From Rhodocyclaceae bacterium (GTDB lineage Bacteria > Pseudomonadota > Gammaproteobacteria > Burkholderiales > Rhodocyclaceae): a DNA stretch of 64,000 bases. Location: NCBI GenBank assembly GCA_004379165.1, contig NKXK01000024.1:62001-126000 (forward strand). The letters are read 5' to 3'. The notes beneath the pieces were generated by a model. It was not told the origin of the DNA, did no database searches, and saw only the letters and a list, made by a program, of their open reading frames with translations. The translations under genes were made by a program, and so were the position numbers. This document shows positions 56,381 to 64,000 of the stretch, one piece after another (positions within the stretch are counted from its first letter, which is position 1; each line of letters begins with the position of its first letter).

Positions 56381-59300
56381 TGCGGATTCCCTCCCATTGT
56401 TTTTCCAGACGCTTGACCGAGACTGGCACCGGCGTCCGGAGTTCCTGGGCAAACAGCCCTACCCGCAATTCCTCCAGCAGCCAGCGGAACTGCTCGATCT
56501 GCGGATCGACGGCGCCCATCTTGGCCAGTTGCAAGGCTCGGCGCTCGTAATTGCTCCACAGTTTGCCGTAGTCGGCCATAGCTTGTACGTCGCGCGCCGG
56601 GGCAGCCTTCAGTTTGTCGAGGCGAACGGCAATCGCCTTGAGGTAGCGGGGATAATGCTGCAGGCGCTCGAAAGGCGTATCCACGACGAAACGCTTGCCG
56701 ATCAGACGCTTTAGTTGCGCCTCAATATCAGCGACTACGGCTGCCTGGGCCTTGAAGGCGGGTAGCCTCTTGGTCACCGCCTGCCACTCCGCCAGCACCG
56801 TACCGACCAGCCGGCAGACTTCCTGCATGATCAGCCCCAGCCGCGCCTTGGCTTCGGTGCAGCGGGCCTTGAAAGCCTCCGGCGTCGTCGGCAGCGGTTC
56901 GGTCAGGCAGGCGCGCTCGAAAGTCAGGGCGACGACCTGCTGCTTCAGCTCATCGGTTGTGCCCAGCGCCATGAACTGCATGCCCATCTGCGTGATACCC
57001 GGCACATTCTTGTCGAAATACTTCACCTGCTCGCGGAACTGCAGCATGAACAAGCGCGCCAAGCCCTTGCGGTGGGCTTCGGCGGCTTCTTCCGCCGAAT
57101 CGAACACCCTCAGGCTGACTGTCTCGCCGTCGTCGATCAGCGCCGGATAGCCGATCACCGTCTGCTTGCCGACCGGCACTTCCATCAGTTCCGGCAGTTC
57201 ACCGAAGGTCCAGTCGGTCAGTTGGGTGTATTCGGAGGGCGTTTCGTGCAGATCGGCGAATTCCTCCTTCGCCTCCTTGCCCCACTCGCCGCGCAGGGCG
57301 ACCAGGCTGCGGCTCATGTCCAGTTGCCGGCCGTGCTCGTCGATCAGCTTGTAGTTCATCAAGAAGTGGGGCGGCAGCGCATCCGGGCGGAAAGCGTCAG
57401 GCGTCACCGCCCAGCCGCGGGCATTCAGGCCACGCGCCTCAAGGATGTAATCGATCAGCGGCGTGATCAGCCCCTGATTCAGCTTTTTGTCATTGCCGGC
57501 TACGGTCAACAGGAATTCTTCGACAAAATCAGGCACTGGCACCAGCTTGGCGCGAATCTTCTGCGGCAGCGTCTTGATCAGCTGCACCAGTTTTTCCTTT
57601 ATCAGCCCCGGCACCAGCCATTCCATGCGTGCCGCCGGAATCTGGTTGAGCTGCGCCAGTGGCAAGGTAAGCGTCACGCCATCGCGCGGCGAACCAGGCT
57701 CGAAGTGATAGCTGAGCACATACTCCATCCCCCCTGCCTTGAGTTTGTGGGGGAAGGCTTCCGTGGTGACGCCAGCCGCCGAGTGGCGCATCAGGTCGTC
57801 CTTGGCGAGGAACAACAACTTGGCGTTTTCCTGCTCGGCGGTCTTCCGCCAATGGTCGAAGGTGGCGCCGTTGTGAATGTCCTCCGGGATCAGGTGATCA
57901 TAGAAGGCATAAATCAGCTCGTCATCGACCAGCACGTCCTGCCGGCGCTGCTTGTGCTCGATCTTTTCGATATCGCGGATCTGCTTCTGGTTGTGCTGGA
58001 AGAACGGCCAGCGCTTGGCGAAGCTCTCGTCGATTTCCTCGGCCACCAGGCCCTGGCGGATGAAGATATCGCGCGACTCAGCCGGCGCCAGCGGGCCGTA
58101 ATGGATGCGCCGCTTGGGGTTGATCACGATGCCGTAGAGCGTCGTGCGCTCCCAGCCGGCGACCTGCATCGCCTTCTTTTCCCAGTGCGGATCGAAGTAC
58201 TGGCGCTTGATGAGGTGTGCGCCCACTTTCTCGATCCAGGCATCCTCGATGCGGGCAACGCAGCGGCCGAACAGCCGCGTCGTCTCGGTGATCTCGGCGG
58301 CCATGATCCACTTGCCAGCCTTCTTCTGTAGCGGCGACGAGGGGTGAATGAGGAAGCGGATGCCGCGCGCACCGAGGTAATAGCCCGATTCGTCCGACTT
58401 ACAGCCGATATTTCCGAGCAGCCCGGACAGCAGCGCCATGTGGATGGCGTCGTAGGTGCCGGGAATCTCGTTTTCCTTCCAGCCGAGTTCCGTCACCATC
58501 GCGTGCAACTGGCCATGCACCTCCCGCCATTCGCGCAGGCGCAGGTAGGAGAGGAAATGCGCATGGCAGGTATCGACCAGCGATTTGTTCGACTTTTTAT
58601 GGTCGACCGCATTCCGAAACCAGGCCCACAGCTTCACCCAGCTCAAGAATTCCGATTTCTCATCTGCGAATTGCTTGTGCTTCTCATCCGCCGCCTGCTG
58701 GCGCTCCTGCGGCCGCTCGCGCGGGTCCTGCGTCGATAGCCCGGCGGCGATGATCAGCACTTCGCTCAGGCAGTCGAGGTCGCGGGCGGCGACCAGCATG
58801 CGGCCGATTCGCGGGTCGAGCGGCAGTTTCGCCAGCGCCTCGCCGACCTTGGTCAGCTTGTTGTCGTCGTCGAGCGCGCCGAGTTCCTGCAGCAAGGCAT
58901 AGCCATCGCTGATCGCCTTGGCCGGCGGCGGCTCGATGAACGGGAAGCTCTCGACATCGGTCAGGCGCAGCGACTTCATGCGCAGGATAACGCCGGCCAG
59001 CGAGGAACGCAGGATTTCCGGATCGGTGAATGGCGGGCGGGCGTTGAAATCGGCCTCGTCGTACAAGCGGATGCACACGCCGGCCGCCACCCGGCCGCAG
59101 CGACCGGCGCGCTGCCGCGCCGCCGCCTGTGAAATTTTCTCGACCTGCAACTGCTCGACCTTGTTGCGGTAGGAATAGCGCTTTACCCGCGCCAGGCCGG
59201 TATCGATGACGTAGCGGATGCCTGGCACGGTGAGCGAGGTTTCAGCGACGTTGGTCGCCAGCACGATGCGCCGCTGGCCGCCGCTAGGCTTGAAGATACG

Positions 59301-60320
59301 GTCCTGCTCTCCAGCAGAAAGTCGCGAGAACAACGGCAGGATTTCCGGCGCGTGCGCGGTGCTCAAGCCGGGTCGTGCCAGCGCGTGCTTGCGCAGCGCT
59401 TCCGCCGCCTCGCGGATTTCCCGCTCGCCAGGCAGGAAGACGAGGATGTCGCCAGGGCCCAGCCGCGCCAGTTCGTCGGCGGCGTCGACAATCGCGTCGT
59501 ACAGATCGCGCTCGTCGTCCTTCTTGTCGATATCCTCGACCGGGCGATGGCGCACTTCGACCGGGTACAGGCGCCCCGACACCTCGATCACCGGCGCGCC
59601 GTTAAAATGCTGCGAAAAGCGCTCGGCGTCGATGGTCGCCGAGGTGATGATGAGCTTCAGGTCTGGCCGCTTGGGCAGCAACTGCTTCAGGTAGCCGAGC
59701 AGGAAATCGATATTCAGGCTACGCTCGTGCGCCTCGTCGATAATGATCGCCTCGTAGGCGTTCAAATACGGATCGGACTGCGACTCGGCCAGCAGGATGC
59801 CATCGGTCATCAGCTTGACCCAGCTCTCCGGCGTCGATTTGTCGTGGAAGCGGATCTTCACGCCGACGCCGGCACCAACCTGGGTCTTCAGCTCCTGCGC
59901 CAGCCTTGTGGCCACCGAACGCGCCGCCAGCCGGCGCGGCTGCGTGTGACCGATCAGGCCACGGGCGCCGATGCCGAGGTCGAGGCAGATTTTCGGCAAC
60001 TGCGTCGTCTTGCCCGAGCCGGTCTCGCCGCAGACGATGACCACCTGGTTGTTGGCAATCAACTTGGCGATTTCATCGCGCCGTTCATTGACCGGCAGGT
60101 CGACCTGGAACTCCGGCTTGGGCAGCTTTGCCCGACGCGCAAGCACCGCCGCCTGAGAAGCCGTCATCAAGGCGGCTAATTCAGCCTGCTGTTTTTCGCG
60201 CTTTTCTGCGCTTGACCGCAGCAATTCACTTTGCAGGCGACGCAGACGCCGCGCGTCAGCCGTCAGGGTATTCAAGTCAGCCCGGCCACGTGCCGGGCGC
60301 GCTGGTGCAGTATTCGCCAT
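56373..60320 (-). CDS. hrpA: ATP-dependent RNA helicase HrpA
   Basis: 1315 residues, the full length of HrpA. DEAH-box motifs: GETGSGKTTQLPK (I, near 98), TQPRRLAARSVA (Ia), DEAHERSLN (II), SATID (III), RRIVLATNVAETSLT (V) and QRAGRCGR (VI). Winged-helix and OB regions follow, then the long DUF3418 C-terminal domain (FEEFADLHETPSEY-type onwards). HrpA acts on stalled or mis-initiated ribosomes and mRNA processing. A weak match to the dispersed element lies in its N-terminal linker (about 60190-60223). Confidence 0.95.
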   Translation of the reverse strand: MANTAPARPARGRADLNTLTADARRLRRLQSELLRSSAEKREKQQAELAALMTASQAAVLARRAKLPKPEFQVDLPVNERRDEIAKLIANNQVVIVCGETGSGKTTQLPKICLDLGIGARGLIGHTQPRRLAARSVATRLAQELKTQVGAGVGVKIRFHDKSTPESWVKLMTDGILLAESQSDPYLNAYEAIIIDEAHERSLNIDFLLGYLKQLLPKRPDLKLIITSATIDAERFSQHFNGAPVIEVSGRLYPVEVRHRPVEDIDKKDDERDLYDAIVDAADELARLGPGDILVFLPGEREIREAAEALRKHALARPGLSTAHAPEILPLFSRLSAGEQDRIFKPSGGQRRIVLATNVAETSLTVPGIRYVIDTGLARVKRYSYRNKVEQLQVEKISQAAARQRAGRCGRVAAGVCIRLYDEADFNARPPFTDPEILRSSLAGVILRMKSLRLTDVESFPFIEPPPAKAISDGYALLQELGALDDDNKLTKVGEALAKLPLDPRIGRMLVAARDLDCLSEVLIIAAGLSTQDPRERPQERQQAADEKHKQFADEKSEFLSWVKLWAWFRNAVDHKKSNKSLVDTCHAHFLSYLRLREWREVHGQLHAMVTELGWKENEIPGTYDAIHMALLSGLLGNIGCKSDESGYYLGARGIRFLIHPSSPLQKKAGKWIMAAEITETTRLFGRCVARIEDAWIEKVGAHLIKRQYFDPHWEKKAMQVAGWERTTLYGIVINPKRRIHYGPLAPAESRDIFIRQGLVAEEIDESFAKRWPFFQHNQKQIRDIEKIEHKQRRQDVLVDDELIYAFYDHLIPEDIHNGATFDHWRKTAEQENAKLLFLAKDDLMRHSAAGVTTEAFPHKLKAGGMEYVLSYHFEPGSPRDGVTLTLPLAQLNQIPAARMEWLVPGLIKEKLVQLIKTLPQKIRAKLVPVPDFVEEFLLTVAGNDKKLNQGLITPLIDYILEARGLNARGWAVTPDAFRPDALPPHFLMNYKLIDEHGRQLDMSRSLVALRGEWGKEAKEEFADLHETPSEYTQLTDWTFGELPELMEVPVGKQTVIGYPALIDDGETVSLRVFDSAEEAAEAHRKGLARLFMLQFREQVKYFDKNVPGITQMGMQFMALGTTDELKQQVVALTFERACLTEPLPTTPEAFKARCTEAKARLGLIMQEVCRLVGTVLAEWQAVTKRLPAFKAQAAVVADIEAQLKRLIGKRFVVDTPFERLQHYPRYLKAIAVRLDKLKAAPARDVQAMADYGKLWSNYERRALQLAKMGAVDPQIEQFRWLLEELRVGLFAQELRTPVPVSVKRLEKQWEGIRNG

Positions 60321-60352
60321 GGGGGCGAATTATATGCGCCCATCCGTACAAA

Positions 60353-60370
60353 CGCCGCCCGCAGGCGGCG
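60353..60370 (-). terminator. Hairpin downstream of the 95-aa gene
   Basis: CGCCGCC / GGCGGCG stem with four-base loop, followed on the minus strand by GTTTG. Weak T-run. Confidence 0.5.
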
Positions 60371-60405
60371 CAATGGCTCTGCGAGCTGCAGCCAACCTTC
60401 CACCG

Positions 60406-60693
60406 TTACTTACTTGCGGCTTCCTCGTTCGCAAGTGCCTTGGTCGTGATCTCGTGATACAGGCTCGCCACCTTGGACGACAAGGCCTCGTACTCCGGAT
60501 GACGGCTAAGCAAATCGCTGTAGCTCGCGGCATCCTTGAAGACCTCCTGAAGAAAACTCAAATCGTAGTCAGGCAAGCACTCGCCACGATTCACCGCGGT
60601 CTGGATATCGAGCAGGCGCGGCAGGCGCTGGCTTTCAAAACGGCTGGTCAGCGCGGCCAGGATGCCAACTTCGTCTTCGTGGGAGTTTGTCAT
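60406..60693 (-). CDS. Small protein of unknown function
   Basis: 95 residues, MTNSHEDEVGILAALTSRFESQRLPRLLDI at the start (first 20 typical of a cytosolic helix), then GECLPDYDLSFLQEVFKDAASYSDLLSRHPEY. Predicted all-helical, acidic, no signal peptide. I recognise no named family. Sits between crcB and hrpA on the same strand. Confidence 0.7.
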   Translation of the reverse strand: MTNSHEDEVGILAALTSRFESQRLPRLLDIQTAVNRGECLPDYDLSFLQEVFKDAASYSDLLSRHPEYEALSSKVASLYHEITTKALANEEAASK

Positions 60694-60719
60694 CCAGCTT
60701 TCCTAATAAAACGATGAAA

Positions 60720-61106
60720 TCATGACCAGATGCGCGTCGCACCCACGGTCAACAAGCCCAGCCAGGTGGCGGTCAACGAACCCAGCAGATGGACGCTGGC
60801 CAAGCCGAACGCAAGCAAGGGCTGGCCCGCAAGCATACGCTCAACGACTTCGGCGGAAAAGGTGGAAAAGGTGGTCAGCCCCCCCAGGAAACCGGTGATG
60901 GCGAACAGCTTGAGTGCCAGCGGCCATTGCGCGTTGAAATGAAACAGGCCGACCGCGACGCCAATCAGGTAGCCACCAATGACATTCGCTGCCAGCGTGC
61001 CCAGCGGCAAGGAAACGAATAATGGATTCAGCGCCAATCCGAGCAACCAGCGCATCCAGGCGCCCAGCGCCGCCCCCAAACCGACCGCCACGAATCCGCT
61101 TCCCAT
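60720..61106 (-). CDS. crcB: Fluoride efflux channel CrcB/Fluc
   Basis: 128 residues, four membrane segments, with ALGAWMRWLLG, GTLAANVIGGYLIGVAVG and GFLGGLTTFSTFSAEVVERM (the Phe-box and polar track of Fluc channels). It exports fluoride. No fluoride riboswitch is evident upstream. Confidence 0.92.
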   Translation of the reverse strand: MGSGFVAVGLGAALGAWMRWLLGLALNPLFVSLPLGTLAANVIGGYLIGVAVGLFHFNAQWPLALKLFAITGFLGGLTTFSTFSAEVVERMLAGQPLLAFGLASVHLLGSLTATWLGLLTVGATRIWS

Positions 61107-61233
61107 AAGCCCATCCTCCCGAGGCTGATTCTAGCCCAAGTCGCCGCAACACTCCTGCTCTGCAAGGAGGCAAGCACCCAAAGACGCGGGGTGCTAAAAT
61201 GTCAGGCTGTAATAATTACTAAATAAAAATGTC

Positions 61234-61872
61234 ATGTTCGGCGCCTTAATGCCCAAAGAGGGCAAATATTTCGAGTCCTTCAACGCACACGGCGATCTGG
61301 TTGCTTTGGGAGGCACCACCTTGTCGAAGCTGATCGCCGCCCTGAGCAGCGAGTCCGGCGATGCTCAACGATTGGCCGATGAAATCGATCAGATCGAAAG
61401 CCGGGCAGATGACATCACGCACAACGTCCTCTCCCAGTTGCACACCTCGTTCATTACCCCGTTCGACCGGGATGAAATTCACGAGTTGATCAACAGCATG
61501 GACAACATCCTGGACACCATCCAGGACGTTGCCGAAGCGATGTCGCTGTACGACATCCACCGCGTCCCGCCGGATGCGATGGAGATGTGCGATTCGACCG
61601 AGCGTTGCTGCGCCAAGGTTGCCGAACTGGTCCGATTGCTCAGCAACATGGACAACGCCCCGGGTATCCTCAAGCTATGCAAGGAAATCGATGACCTGGA
61701 AACCGAGGTCGACCGCCAGTTGCGTAGCGCGATGTCCAAGCTCTTCCGAGAGGAGCCCGATGTCCGCGAGATCATCAAGCTCAAGGAAATATACCAGCTG
61801 GTCGAGGCGGTGACGGACCGCTGCAAAGATGTTGCGGGCACCGTCGAAGCCATCGTTCTCGAGAACTCCTGA
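61234..61872 (+). CDS. DUF47/PhoU-like phosphate transport regulator
   Basis: 212 residues, helical, MFGALMPKEGKYFESFNAHGD with the PhoU-like pattern EIDQIESRADDITHNVLSQLHTSFITPFDRDEIHELINSMDNILD. Such proteins accompany and regulate Pit transporters. 12 bases before pit, same strand. Upstream AT-rich sequence (CTGTAATAATTACTAAAT) has a faint resemblance to a Pho box but is not convincing. Confidence 0.9.
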   Translation: MFGALMPKEGKYFESFNAHGDLVALGGTTLSKLIAALSSESGDAQRLADEIDQIESRADDITHNVLSQLHTSFITPFDRDEIHELINSMDNILDTIQDVAEAMSLYDIHRVPPDAMEMCDSTERCCAKVAELVRLLSNMDNAPGILKLCKEIDDLETEVDRQLRSAMSKLFREEPDVREIIKLKEIYQLVEAVTDRCKDVAGTVEAIVLENS

Positions 61873-61884
61873 CCAGGCCAGACA

Positions 61885-62892
61885 ATGGAAACCCTCAACA
61901 TGAGCCTCTGGGTCCTCGTGACCCTGGTGGCCGTTGCCCTGCTGTTCGATTTCATGAACGGCTTCCATGATGCCGCCAACTCTATTGCGACCATCGTTTC
62001 CACCCGGGTGCTCAAGCCTCACCACGCGGTACTTTGGGCCGCTGCATTCAACTTCCTCGCCTATTTTCTCTTCCAGCTCAAAGTCGCCTCCACCATCGGC
62101 AAGGGCACCATCGACCCGTCGATTGTCGATCACTATGTGATCTTCGGGGCGCTGGTGGGCGCGATTAGCTGGAACATCATCACCTGGTACTACGGCATTC
62201 CTTCGTCGTCGTCACACGCGCTGGTTGGTGGCCTTGTCGGCGCGGCGGTCAGCAAGGCAGGCGTAGAAAGCCTGATTACAGCCGGTGTGCTCAAGATCGT
62301 TGCTTTCATCTTCGTCGCCCCCTTCCTTGGCTTCATGATCGGCGGGCTGTTGATGGTCATCGTTTCCTGGCTGTGCCGGAACATGCCCCCCAAAAAAGTG
62401 GACAAGCATTTCCGGCGATTGCAACTACTCTCGGCCGCTGCCTACAGTTTGGGTCACGGCGGTAATGATGCCCAGAAGACGGTCGGCATCATCTGGATGA
62501 TCCTGATCGCCGCCGGGCTGTCGACCACCAGCTCGCCCATCCCGCCCTGGGTCGTGCTCGCCTGCTATACCGCAATGGGCCTCGGCACCATGTTCGGCGG
62601 CTGGCGCATCGTCAAAACCATGGGCAACCGCATCACCAAGCTAAACCAGCCCCGCGGCTTCAGTGCCAATACCGGCGGCGCGATCACGCTCTTCCTCGCC
62701 TCCTCCTTTGGCATTCCGGTGTCGACCACGCACACCATCACCGGCGCCATTGCCGGTGTCGGCACCACCCGTGGCGCCAGGCGCGTCCGCTGGGGCGTCG
62801 CCGGCGGCATCGTCTGGGCCTGGATTCTGACCATCCCGTGCAGCGGTCTGATTGCGGCCATTAGCTGGTACCTGGGCACGCTGATTCTCTGA
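61885..62892 (+). CDS. pit: Low-affinity inorganic phosphate transporter Pit
   Basis: 335 residues, about ten membrane segments, with the duplicated PHO4 signatures DFMNGFHDAANSIATIVSTR and SLGHGGNDAQKTVGIIWM, and SSSSHALVGGLVGAA and VSTTHTITGAIAG. It is a proton-coupled metal-phosphate symporter. The phosphate pair DUF47-pit could support polyphosphate accumulation, though nothing else here shows that. Confidence 0.94.
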   Translation: METLNMSLWVLVTLVAVALLFDFMNGFHDAANSIATIVSTRVLKPHHAVLWAAAFNFLAYFLFQLKVASTIGKGTIDPSIVDHYVIFGALVGAISWNIITWYYGIPSSSSHALVGGLVGAAVSKAGVESLITAGVLKIVAFIFVAPFLGFMIGGLLMVIVSWLCRNMPPKKVDKHFRRLQLLSAAAYSLGHGGNDAQKTVGIIWMILIAAGLSTTSSPIPPWVVLACYTAMGLGTMFGGWRIVKTMGNRITKLNQPRGFSANTGGAITLFLASSFGIPVSTTHTITGAIAGVGTTRGARRVRWGVAGGIVWAWILTIPCSGLIAAISWYLGTLIL

Positions 62893-62912
62893 ACCGGCAC
62901 CGCCAGCGATTT

Positions 62913-62937
62913 CAGGCCGCAACTTGCGGCCTGTTTT
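62913..62937 (+). terminator. Terminator after pit
   Basis: Stem CAGGCCGC / GCGGCCTG with AACTT loop followed by TTTT. Confidence 0.85.
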
Positions 62938-63000
62938 GCTTTAAGGGGCACTGGCCACTGTTAGAATGTAAGGCTACCCCAGCTTTATCGGCTTCGATTC

Positions 63001-64000
63001 ATGTCCAACACACCCACCCCGCTTCCGCCCGCCGCCAACTTCATCAAGAACATCGTCGAGGCCGACCTCGCCGCCGGCAAACATGCCCAGCGCCGCTGGG
63101 CGGGCCAGCCTGGCACCGCCGCCGACCACGCTGCCGCGCCACTCGACCCGGCAAAGATCCGCACCCGCTTTCCGCCCGAGCCGAACGGTTATCTGCACTT
63201 CGGCCACGCCAAGTCCATCCTGCTCAACTTCGGCCTCGCAAAACAGTTTGGCGGCCGCTGCCACCTGCGTTTTGACGACACCAACCCGGAGAAGGAGGAG
63301 CAGGAATACGTCGATTCGATCATCGACGCCGTCCACTGGCTCGGCTGCTCGTGGGAAAATGAAGGCGAAACCAATCTCTACCAGGCCTCAAATTACTTCA
63401 ACTGGATGGCCCAGTTCGCCGAATACCTGATCTCGGCCGGCCACGCCTACGTCGATAGCCAAAGTGCCGAGGAAATGCGGGCCAATCGCGGCACGCTGAC
63501 TCAACCGGGCAAGGATTCGCCTTTCCGCAAGCGCTCGATTGAAGAAAACGCCGACCTCTTCAAGCGCATGCAGGCCGGCGAATTCCCCGATGGGGCCCAC
63601 ATCCTGCGCGCCAGGATCGATATGGCCTCGCCCAATATCAATCTTCGCGACCCGGCCATTTACCGGATCCGCCACGCCACCCACCACAATACCGGCGACA
63701 AGTGGTGCATCTATCCGATGTACACCTTCGCCCATCCGATCGAGGACGCGCTGGAGAACATCACGCATTCGATCTGCACCTTGGAATTCGAAGACCAGCG
63801 GCCTTTCTACGACTGGCTGCTCGAGCGCCTGGCCGAAGGCGGCCTGCTACAACGCCCGCTGCCACAGCAGATCGAGTTCTCGCGCCTGAATCTGACCTAC
63901 ATCGTCCTCTCCAAGCGCAAACTGATCCAGCTGGTGCAGGAAAACCACGTTTCCGGCTGGGATGACCCGCGCATGCCGACGCTCGTCGGCGCCCGTCGCC
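63001..64000 (+). CDS. glnS: Glutaminyl-tRNA synthetase (3' end beyond window)
   Basis: Reads [20 protein letters not shown] then [20 protein letters not shown] (HIGH motif HFGH near residue 67), [79 protein letters not shown]. All are GlnRS signatures, distinguishing it from GluRS. The KMSKS-like region begins at LSKRKL near residue 306. The reading frame is open to the right edge (333 codons of about 555). Confidence 0.95.
   Translation, partial: MSNTPTPLPPAANFIKNIVEADLAAGKHAQRRWAGQPGTAADHAAAPLDPAKIRTRFPPEPNGYLHFGHAKSILLNFGLAKQFGGRCHLRFDDTNPEKEEQEYVDSIIDAVHWLGCSWENEGETNLYQASNYFNWMAQFAEYLISAGHAYVDSQSAEEMRANRGTLTQPGKDSPFRKRSIEENADLFKRMQAGEFPDGAHILRARIDMASPNINLRDPAIYRIRHATHHNTGDKWCIYPMYTFAHPIEDALENITHSICTLEFEDQRPFYDWLLERLAEGGLLQRPLPQQIEFSRLNLTYIVLSKRKLIQLVQENHVSGWDDPRMPTLVGARR

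Noticed and set aside
61107-61233. Fluoride riboswitch upstream of crcB
   Set aside because: The conserved pseudoknot elements of the crcB motif are not visible on the minus strand.
61205-61235. Pho-box-like sequence upstream of DUF47-pit
   Set aside because: Only the first half (CTGTAAT) resembles the consensus.

Overview
The window is a 64 kb stretch of chromosome from a high-GC Gram-negative bacterium. Housekeeping gene orders (leuS-lptE-holA, ogt-xerD, tsaD divergent from rpsU-yqeY-dnaG-rpoD, rplM-rpsI, ffh divergent from a ccsA-like gene), tandem phasins, CNP1-like and DUF6776 genes, and a prepilin with a sigma-54 type promoter point to a betaproteobacterium. The Rhodocyclaceae (Dechloromonas/Azonexus-like) are the best guess. 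That placement is an inference from gene content; no rRNA is present. There is no CRISPR array, prophage or complete insertion sequence.

Layout. 0-3.4 kb: ParA-like ATPase (cut by the left edge), TAXI substrate-binding protein, quinone oxidoreductase and a YkgJ-type cysteine-cluster protein. 3.5-8.3 kb: three monovalent-cation transporters on one strand (Kup, a CPA2 antiporter, an ArsB/NhaD-type antiporter). 8.5-16.5 kb: UvrD, a small unknown protein, a FecR-domain protein, then leuS-lptE-holA. 16.5-19.4 kb: a decayed insertion of TonB-receptor, hybrid-kinase and GGDEF response-regulator remnants. 19.4-23.7 kb: a small Cys-rich protein, proA, an MFS transporter, ogt and xerD. 23.7-25.7 kb: a scrambled segment with a truncated substrate-binding protein, remnants of a plasmid TrfA-type replication initiator and a nuclease, and an inverted ybaK next to the tail of an older ybaK. 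25.8-29.3 kb: ZIP transporter, folB, plsY, a 30-residue small ORF, tsaD. 29.4-34 kb: rpsU-yqeY-dnaG-rpoD and a CAT-anticodon tRNA. 34-43 kb: erpA, bactofilin, DUF6776, rpsI, rplM, OsmC, coq7, CNP1-like, rppH, proS, lytic transglycosylase, ffh. 43-51 kb: ccsA-like, CNNM/CorC-type protein, adenylate cyclase, sensor kinase, prepilin, Kef-type antiporter. 51-64 kb: kdsD-lptC-lptA, two phasins, CinA-like protein, EI24 protein, hrpA, crcB, DUF47-pit, and glnS (cut by the right edge).

The most unusual signal is a dispersed element of about 33 bp. Its left block is CYGATTTTTG, its right block is TTTTCCGGGTTCACCGCAG, and about 4 variable bases separate them. I count about fourteen good copies in 64 kb, in both orientations. 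They lie between convergent genes, twice as inverted pairs that form long hairpins, and also inside coding sequence: a FecR signal peptide, a linker and the stop codon of a CPA2 antiporter, a frameshift in a kinase pseudogene, and probably a LeuRS linker. It behaves like a REP- or uptake-sequence-like family.

A second theme is storage-polymer regulation. Palindromic TGC-N3-GCA sites resembling the PhaR operator lie upstream of the first phasin, upstream of a small unknown gene near 10.9 kb, and in an AT-rich gap near 36.85 kb. That gap also carries an orphan minus-strand terminator and CCTCC-rich sequence, suggesting a small RNA.
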